A stretch of DNA of 64,000 nucleotides from Roseovarius salinarum (lineage in GTDB: Bacteria; Pseudomonadota; Alphaproteobacteria; Rhodobacterales; Rhodobacteraceae). A model generated the notes under the pieces. It was not told the origin of the DNA and ran no database searches. It saw only the letters and a list, made by a program, of their open reading frames with translations. Shown here one piece after another: positions 37,236 to 43,477 of the stretch. A program made the translations under genes and the position numbers. Each line of letters starts with the position of its first letter. Within the stretch, counting starts at the first letter, position 1. Location of the stretch: positions 1 to 64,000 of the forward strand of contig NZ_PHNT01000014.1 of assembly GCF_002834145.1 (NCBI RefSeq), written 5' to 3'.

Positions 37236-37258
37236 GGCGCCGCGGGCGCCCCTTTTTC
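37236..37258 (+). terminator. Rho-independent terminator
   Basis: GGGCGCC-GCG-GGCGCCC (37236-37252) followed by CTTTTT: a 7-bp GC stem with 5 T in the + direction, about 213 bp past the toxin stop. It closes whatever is transcribed from the toxin-antitoxin pocket. Confidence 0.75.
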
Positions 37259-37273
37259 GTTTGTCGCATGAAG

Positions 37274-37453
37274 GAAGGGTGTGGCGGGCCCGCACGCAAC
37301 CGTCCGGTTCGCTCATTCCCGAGGACCTGCATGCACAGGTGGGCGCCGGTATAACCAGACCACGGCCTGGACAGAGCCAGCTCCCTCGGTTTTGTCTAAG
37401 GCCAGCGGAATGCAACCTTGCACGGGAAGGGCAGAACCCGCCACTGCCCTACC
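37274..37453 (+). ncRNA. Possible structured RNA or leader between terminator and mmcB (weak)
   Basis: GTGGCGGG at 37282-37289 can pair with CCCGCCAC at 37437-37444, extended by AGGG/CCCT and GG/CC across small internal loops (about 14 pairs over 180 nt). A competing local hairpin AGGGCAG/CTGCCCT (37428-37450) exists. No known RNA family consensus was recognised. The stretch has no coding frame that looks real and precedes the mmcB promoter. Confidence 0.2.
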
Positions 37454-37491
37454 TAGTCCCCGCGCGGACGGGCGGCAAGGGGGTTGCACAC

Positions 37492-37506
37492 GTTCGCCTT
37501 TCGTTC
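37492..37506 (+). promoter_or_regulatory. LexA (SOS) box upstream of mmcB
   Basis: GTTC-GCCTTTC-GTTC is the alphaproteobacterial LexA operator GTTC-N7-GTTC, 11 bp before the mmcB ATG, i.e. over the promoter/leader. mmcB is known to be LexA-controlled in Caulobacter, so the site is credible; LexA itself is not in the window. Confidence 0.75.
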
Positions 37507-37517
37507 ATATTCGGGCC

Positions 37518-37961
37518 ATGAGCGAGCCCAACGGAGCAAACCTGATGCCCGGCCAGCGTCTGGCCCGGGGGGTCTGCCGGCATCTTGCCGAGCTCGATTT
37601 CGCCTGCATCGAGGAATTCGCGCCCGAGCGCGGCAAGCGCGTGGATGTCATGGCGCTGGGGCCGCGCGGCGAGTTGTGGGTCATCGAGTGCAAGTCCGGC
37701 CGGGCCGATTTCCGCGCCGACGCCAAATGGCAGGGTTACCTCGACTGGTGCGACCGGTTCTTCTGGGCCGTGGATGCCGATTTTCCCGCCGAGCTTCTGC
37801 CGGCGGAAACAGGTCTTATCGTCGCCGACGGTTTCGGCGCGGAAATCCTGCGCATGGCGCCCGAATCAAGACTGGCGGGCGCCCGGCGCGGCGCGCTCAC
37901 GCGCCGGTTCGCGCGGCATGCGGCGCGGCGGCTGCAGGGGTTGCGCGACCCGGGATCATGA
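37518..37961 (+). CDS. mmcB: MmcB family DNA repair protein
   Basis: 147 aa. A small nuclease-like protein of the PD-(D/E)XK type: RVDVMALGPRGELWVIECKSG (about 40-60) holds the D...ExK catalytic pattern, then DFRADAKWQGYLDWCDRFFW. In Caulobacter, MmcB is needed for survival of mitomycin C damage. A LexA box lies 11 bp before the start, and the region ahead ends with the AT-rich pocket. Its stop overlaps the 3' end of the convergent DUF6324-like gene. Confidence 0.9.
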   Translation: MSEPNGANLMPGQRLARGVCRHLAELDFACIEEFAPERGKRVDVMALGPRGELWVIECKSGRADFRADAKWQGYLDWCDRFFWAVDADFPAELLPAETGLIVADGFGAEILRMAPESRLAGARRGALTRRFARHAARRLQGLRDPGS

Positions 37962-38144
37962 CGAGCGTTTTCTCGCGGTTTGCGCGGCGGCGGTGATCTC
38001 GCCGGCGATTTCCTCGGCCTCTTCGGGCGTGAAATCCATCGGGATCTCGACGCCGCCTGATTCGACGTAGAGACGCACCATGCCGCGGTCGGTCGGCCCG
38101 ATCTGCAGGTTGGCCTCGGAATCGCTTTGCTTGTCTATGCCCAT
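37956..38144 (-). CDS. DUF6324-like small protein
   Basis: 62 aa: MGIDKQSDSEANLQIGPTDR then GMVRLYVESGGVEIPMDFTPEEAEEIAGEI. Acidic, no Cys, compact; found widely in Rhodobacteraceae next to mmcB. No known function. Convergent with mmcB, their stop ends sharing 6 bp. Divergent from the GNAT gene, 78 bp apart. Confidence 0.82.
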   Translation of the reverse strand: MGIDKQSDSEANLQIGPTDRGMVRLYVESGGVEIPMDFTPEEAEEIAGEITAAAQTARKRSS

Positions 38145-38222
38145 CGGCGGTCTCCCTAATGCAGACGGTCGGGTATCCGGTTCCCCCTTGCTTGGCAAGC
38201 ACCCGCGCTGTTTGCTGGACGC

Positions 38223-38705
38223 ATGGAGGGTGTTTCGCTGCGACCTTACCGCCCCGGCGACGCGGGCTGGATCACGCGCCAGCACGGGCATCTCTATGCC
38301 CGCGAGGAAGGCTTCGACGGAAGTTTCGCGCCAATGGTGGCGGGCATTCTTCGCGATTTCGAGTCCAACCACGACCCTGACTGCGAACGTGGTTGGGTGG
38401 CCGTGCGCGACGCCCGTCGGCTGGGCTGCATCTTCTGCGTGCGGGACGCGCCGGGGATGGCCAGGCTGCGGCTGTTCCTCGTGGTGCCTCGGGCACGCAA
38501 TACCGGCCTTGGTCGCCGGCTGCTGCAGACCTGCACGGGGTTCGCGCGCGCGGCCGGCTATGACAGGATGCGGCTTTGGACGCATGAAAGCCACCGGGCG
38601 GCCTGCCGGCTCTACCGCCGCACCGGCTGGCGGCTGATGACGTCTGTCCCCGTGCGCGCTTTCGGCATCGATCTGGTCGAGCAAAGCTGGGAAATCGACC
38701 TGTAA
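38223..38705 (+). CDS. GNAT family N-acetyltransferase
   Basis: 160 aa. The acetyl-CoA motif appears as LRLFLVVPRARNTGLGRRLLQTC (around 80-100, with the R/Q-x-x-G-x-G/A-like turn RNTGLG). LRPYRPGDAGWITRQHGHLYAREEGFD opens the protein and MRLWTHESHRAACRLYRRTGW closes the fold. It resembles the C-terminal half of MarR-GNAT fusions. Acceptor substrate unknown. Followed by tRNA-His 44 bp later. Confidence 0.88.
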   Translation: MEGVSLRPYRPGDAGWITRQHGHLYAREEGFDGSFAPMVAGILRDFESNHDPDCERGWVAVRDARRLGCIFCVRDAPGMARLRLFLVVPRARNTGLGRRLLQTCTGFARAAGYDRMRLWTHESHRAACRLYRRTGWRLMTSVPVRAFGIDLVEQSWEIDL

Positions 38706-38749
38706 CAGACTTGCATTCGCGCGCCGCGGGGGATAAATCGCCGGTCAGT

Positions 38750-38826
38750 GCCGCCTTAGCTCAGTAGGTTAGAGCGCTTGATTGTGGATCAAGAGGTCCC
38801 CCGTTCGAGCCGGGGAGGCGGTACCA
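38750..38826 (+). tRNA. tRNA-His (anticodon GTG), without G-1, A73, G1:U72
   Basis: A 77-nt cloverleaf: acceptor GCCGCCT pairs with AGGCGGT leaving G1-T72 as a wobble, discriminator A73 and an encoded CCA end. T8, A14 and G15 fit the D-arm, anticodon stem CTTGA/TCAAG holds loop TTGTGGA (GTG at 38784-38786). Standard tRNA-His carries an extra G-1 opposite C73; here none is present. This matches the unusual tRNA-His known in many alphaproteobacteria, read by a divergent HisRS. Confidence 0.93.
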
Positions 38827-38868
38827 TCTCCCGATCACCGGTTGCGTCCCGCGCGAGGCTTGCCCGCG

Positions 38869-39090
38869 TCAGCCGTGCCGCCGGTCGACCAGTGCGCGCC
38901 GCAGCCGCGCCGCCGTCGACGGGGTGAGCCCGAAATACCGCGCGATTTCGCGGTCGGTGAGCCCGTAGTCGGTCATTGCCCGCAGGGTGGCCGCCGGCGC
39001 CGGGCCAAGCTTTTCAGCCAGCCGCCGGCGGCGCTGCGCGCCCCCGGGCACCAGCGGCAGGTTCAGCGTTTGCTGAAGTCGGTCCGTCAC
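38869..39090 (-). CDS. Small helix-turn-helix protein, unknown
   Basis: 73 aa with a GTG start after a very strong GGGAGGAGGG ribosome site. The C-terminal half reads DYGLTDREIARYFGLTPSTAARLRRALV, a clear HTH with a serine/threonine-rich turn. The N-terminus is basic (GGAQRRRRLAEKLG). It may bind DNA near tRNA-His or the divergent FNR-box region. A longer frame upstream of the GTG is not protein-like. Confidence 0.65.
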   Translation of the reverse strand: MTDRLQQTLNLPLVPGGAQRRRRLAEKLGPAPAATLRAMTDYGLTDREIARYFGLTPSTAARLRRALVDRRHG

Positions 39091-39173
39091 GACCCTCCTC
39101 CCTTGGCTGTGACAGAGCGCGCGGATGACCCGTGTGCGCGATTCCACCATGGCCTGCTATCCCGCGCCGTGCA

Positions 39174-39187
39174 TTGATCGCGGTCAA
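39174..39187 (+). promoter_or_regulatory. FNR box upstream of the CBS-domain gene
   Basis: TTGATCGCGGTCAA matches TTGAT-N4-ATCAA except one base. Centre 39180.5; a CATTAT -10-like hexamer at 39211-39216 puts the start near 39222, i.e. the box at about -41.5, the class II activator position. FNR-type control of the CBS gene follows. Confidence 0.6.
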
Positions 39188-39252
39188 GCGCGCCGACCAT
39201 GACACCGGTCCATTATCGCAGATCAACGCGCCCCGCGCGATAAAAGGGTAAC

Positions 39253-39732
39253 ATGAACCATGTCGTGCCAGCCGGGTCGGGACATCGACAGGCGCAAGGA
39301 CAAGGGGTTTTTTCGGTGCGTGTTTCGCAGATCATGACGCCCGAACCGTTGAGCGTATCGCTTGCCACCCCGGTCAGCGTGGTTGCGGGTGCCATGCGCG
39401 ACGGGGGCGTGGGGGCCTTGCCGGTGATCGACGGCGGGCGCCTGGTGGGCATGGTCACGGACCGGGATGTCACGGTGCGGTGGGTGCCCGAGGCACCATC
39501 GGCGGCACGCGTTCCCGTCGAAACGGTGATGACCGTGGGCATGCGGCATTGCATCGTCGACCAGACGGTCGAGGCGGCCGCGGCGATCATGGGCGACAAC
39601 CAGCTTCGGCGGCTGCCGGTGCTTGATCGGGCGGGGTGCTTTGTCGGCATGGTGTCTCTGGGCGATATCGCCGAGCATGCCAGCGAAAGGCTTGCCGGCG
39701 AAGCCTTGGGCGAGATCGTCGAACGGCGTTAG
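39253..39732 (+). CDS. CBS domain protein
   Basis: 159 aa, two CBS repeats: VSQIMTPEPLSVSLATPVSV...LPVIDGGRLVGMVTDRDV and VETVMTVGMRHCIVDQTVEA...LPVLDRAGCFVGMVSLGDIAEH. CBS pairs bind adenine nucleotides and modulate other proteins. ATG at 39253 has a good AAAAGGG ribosome site; a GTG at 39316 would shorten the N-terminus. Convergent with the Crp/Fnr gene. FNR box 66 bp upstream. Confidence 0.86.
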   Translation: MNHVVPAGSGHRQAQGQGVFSVRVSQIMTPEPLSVSLATPVSVVAGAMRDGGVGALPVIDGGRLVGMVTDRDVTVRWVPEAPSAARVPVETVMTVGMRHCIVDQTVEAAAAIMGDNQLRRLPVLDRAGCFVGMVSLGDIAEHASERLAGEALGEIVERR

Positions 39733-39749
39733 ACGATGTTCGAGCGGGA

Positions 39750-40562
39750 TCAGCCGCAGGCGGCCCGGCGCCGCTGTTCGGGCGTGGTGGGCGTGGTCGG
39801 TTCGGCCGTCGCGCCGGTGATCGTGCGCGACAACTGCGCGAGATCGACCTGCGAGATCCGAGCCAGGCCCTGCGGGTTGCGCAAACGAATATCCATGTGA
39901 TCCCGGGTCGCGATCAGCCCGTCGCGTTCGAACCGGCGCAGCGTGCGGCACACGTGCACGGACGACAGCCCGGTGAATTCGCCAAGTCGCTGTTGGGTGA
40001 GCGGCAAGTGGAATTCGCTGTCCCGGTCCGAGGGCAGCATGCCCAGACGCAAGCCGAATTCCAGCAGCGCGTAGGCGATGCGCACCGCCGCGCTGCCACG
40101 CCCCAGTCGCAGCAGCCTCTCGCTGAACCTTGCGTGTGCCCTGTCCGCGCGCCGGGCCTGCAACGCGATGAAGTCCTCCGATACGCTGCGCAGCCTGCGC
40201 AACGCGCGCCTGTCGAAAACGGCAACGGTCGCATCACTCAGCGTCTCGACCTCGACAAGGGCGATGCTGCCGTCGGCGGAAGCCGTGAACGCGATGTCGC
40301 CGGGCAGGCAGATGTCGATGATCTGCGTTTCCCCGTTCTCCAGCGTCTTGGACTGGGCGATCCAGCCATCGAGCACGCACAGCACGGGGCAGGCGGAATC
40401 GCCTTCGCGAACGATCTCCGCGCCCGCCTCGAAATGCCGGGCATGGCCGGCGATCGCGCTGACGAGCGGATCATGCGCGCTGATATCCTCTTGCCCGAGA
40501 AAGCGCGCGGTGAAACGCAATATCCCCGGCCCTTTCTCCGGTTGGGTCCTTGTCGGTGCCAT
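39750..40562 (-). CDS. Crp/Fnr family transcriptional regulator without N-terminal iron-sulfur cysteines
   Basis: 270 aa. Cyclic-nucleotide-like sensor domain: AEIVREGDSACPVLCVLDGW, QIIDICLPGDIAF, then the long dimer helix, and the HTH (LTQQRLGEFTGLSSVHVCRTLRRFERDGL). No Cys cluster of FNR type is present near the N-terminus, so it does not bind 4Fe-4S. MAPTRTQPEKG is chosen for its AAGGGGGGG ribosome site. An FNR box sits about 135 bp before the start. Ligand unknown; related proteins respond to nitric oxide or other signals. Confidence 0.88.
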   Translation of the reverse strand: MAPTRTQPEKGPGILRFTARFLGQEDISAHDPLVSAIAGHARHFEAGAEIVREGDSACPVLCVLDGWIAQSKTLENGETQIIDICLPGDIAFTASADGSIALVEVETLSDATVAVFDRRALRRLRSVSEDFIALQARRADRAHARFSERLLRLGRGSAAVRIAYALLEFGLRLGMLPSDRDSEFHLPLTQQRLGEFTGLSSVHVCRTLRRFERDGLIATRDHMDIRLRNPQGLARISQVDLAQLSRTITGATAEPTTPTTPEQRRRAACG

Positions 40563-40696
40563 TTCCCCCCCCTTGAAGAATGGGCGTCCGAAATGTCTTG
40601 GCGTGAATACCTGCAGTCCGTCCGGGCTCCTATATCCCGGCACGGGCATCATCGACAGTGTATCATGATGATATTGCTGCCGTGCCGGCGGGAGAT

Positions 40697-40710
40697 TTGA
40701 TCCAGATCAA
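40697..40710 (-). promoter_or_regulatory. Perfect FNR box upstream of the Crp/Fnr regulator
   Basis: TTGATCCAGATCAA is an exact TTGAT-N4-ATCAA. On the reverse strand a TATCAT -10 hexamer (40673-40668) gives a start near 40661, with the box centre (40703.5) at about -42. So the regulator is most likely activated by FNR under low oxygen. Confidence 0.7.
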
Positions 40711-40850
40711 GGCGTTTGGATGCAGTCTGTGCCGCATGCTCCCCCGATTTCCTGCGGCGTGAAATACCGGGACAGCGCAGGCCTTTGAGTGCGCAACGGG
40801 GCGCAGGCCGCGTCGGCACGTTTTCGCTGATTCGCGGCTGGGTTGTGCCA

Positions 40851-41144
40851 CTAATCGATTTGCACGCTCTGGCGCAAGCGTCCGGTGTCACGGTCGAAAA
40901 CAAGAATCCGGTCGTCGCGCGTGACGACGGCATACCAGTCATCGCCCACGGTCACGGCCGTGGCCGCGACGCCCTCGGGAAGCTCGATGGCCTCGGGCAG
41001 GGGCGGCGCGCCCCCGGAGAAGCGGATGACAAACAACCCGATCAGCACTAGAAGCCCTAGGATCATCGTGCCGGTCAGCACCGTGACCAGCACCCGCAGG
41101 AATTTCACCGTGGCCGGGTCGACCGGCCGAGGGTTGTCGTCCAT
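40851..41144 (-). CDS. DUF6476-like small membrane protein
   Basis: 97 aa. One TM segment is visible at about residues 18-42 (VTVLTGTMILGLLVLIGLFVI), then DAWYAVVTRDDRILVFDRDTG, a short beta-propeller-like periplasmic piece. Starts MDDNPRPVDPATVKFL. Its ATG and the rluD ATG share the CATG at 41142-41145 on opposite strands. Unknown function; often found next to rluD in this family of bacteria. Confidence 0.8.
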   Translation of the reverse strand: MDDNPRPVDPATVKFLRVLVTVLTGTMILGLLVLIGLFVIRFSGGAPPLPEAIELPEGVAATAVTVGDDWYAVVTRDDRILVFDRDTGRLRQSVQID

Positions 41145-42168
41145 GGGTTCATCCCCCCTGTCCCTGCGGATCCAGGCCGATCCGCCACCCCGCCTTGATA
41201 AGGCGCTCGCCCGGGATGTGCCAGAGGCGGCGGCGCTGTCGCGCACGCGTCTGGCGCGTCTCGTTGCCGAGGGGGCCGTGCAGGTGAACGGGCAGGTGAT
41301 CACCGATCCCAAGGCCCGCGTCACCGAAGGCGATCACGTCACGCTGGTGGTGCCCGAGGCTGCCGAAAGCCCGATCGCGGGAGAGGATATCACGCTCGGA
41401 GTCGTTCACGAGGACGCCGATTTGATCGTCGTGAACAAGCCCGCGGGGATGGTGGTGCATCCCGCGCCCGGCACGCCGGGCGGCACCTTGGTCAACGCGT
41501 TGCTGCACCACTGCGGCGACAGCCTGTCGGGGGTGGGCGGCACGCGGCGGCCGGGCATCGTGCATCGGATCGACAAGGACACCTCGGGCCTTCTGGTGGC
41601 TGCCAAGACCGACCGCGCGCACCACGGCCTGGCGGCGCAGTTCGCGCGCCACAGCGTCGACCGGGTCTATCGCGCCGTGGTGCACGGCGTGCCCGAACCC
41701 AATGATCCGCGCCTGCGCGGGCTGCGCGGCGTGTCGTTCGAAACGGGCGGCGTGCTTCGCATTGCCACCGGCCTGGCGCGTCACCGCACCGACCGGCAGC
41801 GCCAGGCGGTGGTCTTCGAGGGCGGGCGCGCCGCGGTGACCAGGGCACGCGTGCTTGAACGCTTCGGCGTGCCGCCGGCCTGCGCCCTTATGGAATGCTG
41901 GCTGGAGACGGGACGCACCCACCAGATCCGTGTGCACATGACGCACGCGGGGCACGGGCTGGTGGGGGATCCGATCTATGGCGGCCGGCGCAAACCCTCG
42001 GCCCGGGCGCTGGGCGAGGCCGCCAGCGCCGCCGTCGGCGCGTTTCCGCGGCAGGCGTTGCATGCGGCAGTCCTCGCCTTCGACCACCCGGTGACGGGCG
42101 CGCGGCTGCGCTTCGAGGCGCCGCTGCCCGAGGACATGTTGGCGCTGCTCCGGGCGTTGCGGGCTTGA
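41143..42168 (+). CDS. rluD: Ribosomal large subunit pseudouridine synthase D family
   Basis: 341 aa. N-terminal S4-like segment (RLDKALARDVPEAAALSRTRLARLVAEG, VQVNGQVITDPKARV), then the RluA catalytic core with HRIDKDTSGLLVAA (the catalytic Asp), and LETGRTHQIRVHMTHAGHGLVGD. It converts uridines of 23S rRNA helix 69 to pseudouridine. The only ATG that gives a full N-terminus (41143) overlaps the divergent gene's start codon. Confidence 0.9.
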   Translation: MGSSPLSLRIQADPPPRLDKALARDVPEAAALSRTRLARLVAEGAVQVNGQVITDPKARVTEGDHVTLVVPEAAESPIAGEDITLGVVHEDADLIVVNKPAGMVVHPAPGTPGGTLVNALLHHCGDSLSGVGGTRRPGIVHRIDKDTSGLLVAAKTDRAHHGLAAQFARHSVDRVYRAVVHGVPEPNDPRLRGLRGVSFETGGVLRIATGLARHRTDRQRQAVVFEGGRAAVTRARVLERFGVPPACALMECWLETGRTHQIRVHMTHAGHGLVGDPIYGGRRKPSARALGEAASAAVGAFPRQALHAAVLAFDHPVTGARLRFEAPLPEDMLALLRALRA

Positions 42169-42392
42169 GCGGTCCGTGCCCGGTCGACCCGCTTTTATGC
42201 AAATGATCGGACAATACGCCAAAGAATGTGTGTTCTCGTTCGTTGCAAGATGCGGAGAGGGTCGTCATTGTCAGGTCGGCCGCCGTCAGCCCGCGGCGTG
42301 CACAGTTGCGTGAGGCGGGTTTCGCCAGCGCCGGTTTCCCGTCAAGCTGGGTGAAACGGGTGCCGCATCGGGTGAACTGAACTGTTCAGGTT

Positions 42393-42418
42393 CTTGAAAA
42401 CAGAATTTGCGTCATTAC
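42393..42418 (+). promoter_or_regulatory. Putative heat-shock (sigma-32) promoter of rpoH
   Basis: CTTGAA at 42393-42398 and CATTAC at 42413-42418 are 14 bp apart, 43 bp before the rpoH ATG, resembling the sigma-32 -35/-10. A 13-bp palindrome CTGAAC-T-GTTCAG lies just upstream (42377-42389). Autoregulation of rpoH is typical; this match is weak. Confidence 0.35.
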
Positions 42419-42460
42419 GTTCAAGTTAAACTGCGTAACATCGAAAGGGACAGGGAAACC

Positions 42461-43357
42461 ATGAGCAACTATGCAAATCTTCCGGCACCGTCGCCCGAGG
42501 GCGGTCTCAACCGGTATTTGCAGGAGATCCGCAAGTTTCCTCTGCTCGAACCGGAAGAGGAATACATGCTGGCCAAGCGCTGGGCCGAGGAAAAGGATCC
42601 GGAGGCCGCGCACAGGATGGTCACCAGTCACCTGCGCCTGGCGGCCAAGATCGCCATGGGATACCGTGGTTACGGCCTGCCGCAGGCCGAGGTGATCTCG
42701 GAGGCCAACGTCGGGCTGATGCAGGCCGTCAAACGCTTCGACCCGGAGAAGGGATTCCGGCTGGCGACCTACGCCATGTGGTGGATCCGTGCCAGCATCC
42801 AGGAATACATCCTGCGCAGCTGGAGCCTCGTGAAGCTCGGCACGACGAGCGCGCAGAAAAAGCTGTTCTTCAACCTGCGCAAGGCCAAGGCCAAGATCGG
42901 CGCGCTCGAGGAGGGCGACCTGCGCCCCGACAACGTCAAGCAGATCGCCCATGACCTGGGCGTGACCGAGGACGAGGTCATCAGCATGAACCGCCGCCTG
43001 TCGGGCAGCGACGCCTCGCTCAACGCCCCCGTCGGCGGTGAAGAGGACGGTTCGATGCAGTGGCAGGACTGGCTGGAGGACGAGCATGCCGACCAGGCCG
43101 CGGAGTACGAGGCGCGCGACGAGCTGGACGCCCGGCGCGAGCTTCTGGCCGAGGCGATGGACGTTCTCAACGAGCGCGAGAGCGATATCCTCACCCAGCG
43201 ACGGCTGAAGGACAAGCCCGTCACGCTCGAAGATCTCAGCGCTCAGTACGACGTCAGCCGCGAACGCATTCGCCAGATCGAGGTCCGCGCCTTCGAGAAA
43301 CTCCAGGACCGCATGCGCGAACTGGCCGATGAAAAAGGTCTGATGGCGCCCGCCTGA
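42461..43357 (+). CDS. rpoH: RNA polymerase heat-shock sigma factor RpoH
   Basis: 298 aa. Region 2 (GLMQAVKRFDPEKGFRLATYAMWWIRASIQEY), the RpoH box (TSAQKKLFFNLRKAKAK, residues about 127-143) and region 4.2 ([22 protein letters not shown]) are all present. Directs heat-shock and oxidative-stress genes; roseobacters often carry two rpoH genes. Start ATG at 42461 follows AAAGGGACAGGG. A long 292-bp spacer with a palindrome and possible sigma-32 promoter precedes it. Confidence 0.96.
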   Translation: MSNYANLPAPSPEGGLNRYLQEIRKFPLLEPEEEYMLAKRWAEEKDPEAAHRMVTSHLRLAAKIAMGYRGYGLPQAEVISEANVGLMQAVKRFDPEKGFRLATYAMWWIRASIQEYILRSWSLVKLGTTSAQKKLFFNLRKAKAKIGALEEGDLRPDNVKQIAHDLGVTEDEVISMNRRLSGSDASLNAPVGGEEDGSMQWQDWLEDEHADQAAEYEARDELDARRELLAEAMDVLNERESDILTQRRLKDKPVTLEDLSAQYDVSRERIRQIEVRAFEKLQDRMRELADEKGLMAPA

Positions 43358-43477
43358 CGTCTTGGTCCGCCGGCGGATTGCCTGTAACCTGCGCGCGAGT
43401 GTGCAGACATTCGTCCGGGCCGGCCCCTCGGGGACGCGACCGGGGCAGGCGAACGCGAGGCAAAGGACTTCATCGGC

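Noticed and set aside
35622-37260. Genomic island with attachment sites
   Set aside because: No integrase, no flanking direct repeat and no tRNA junction were found, so only an AT-rich pocket is claimed.
37381-37460. Cobalamin or tmRNA-like bits (GGGAAGGGCAGAACCCGCCACTG)
   Set aside because: Order and spacing do not match the B12 riboswitch, tmRNA, SRP or RNase P consensus; only generic pairing remains.
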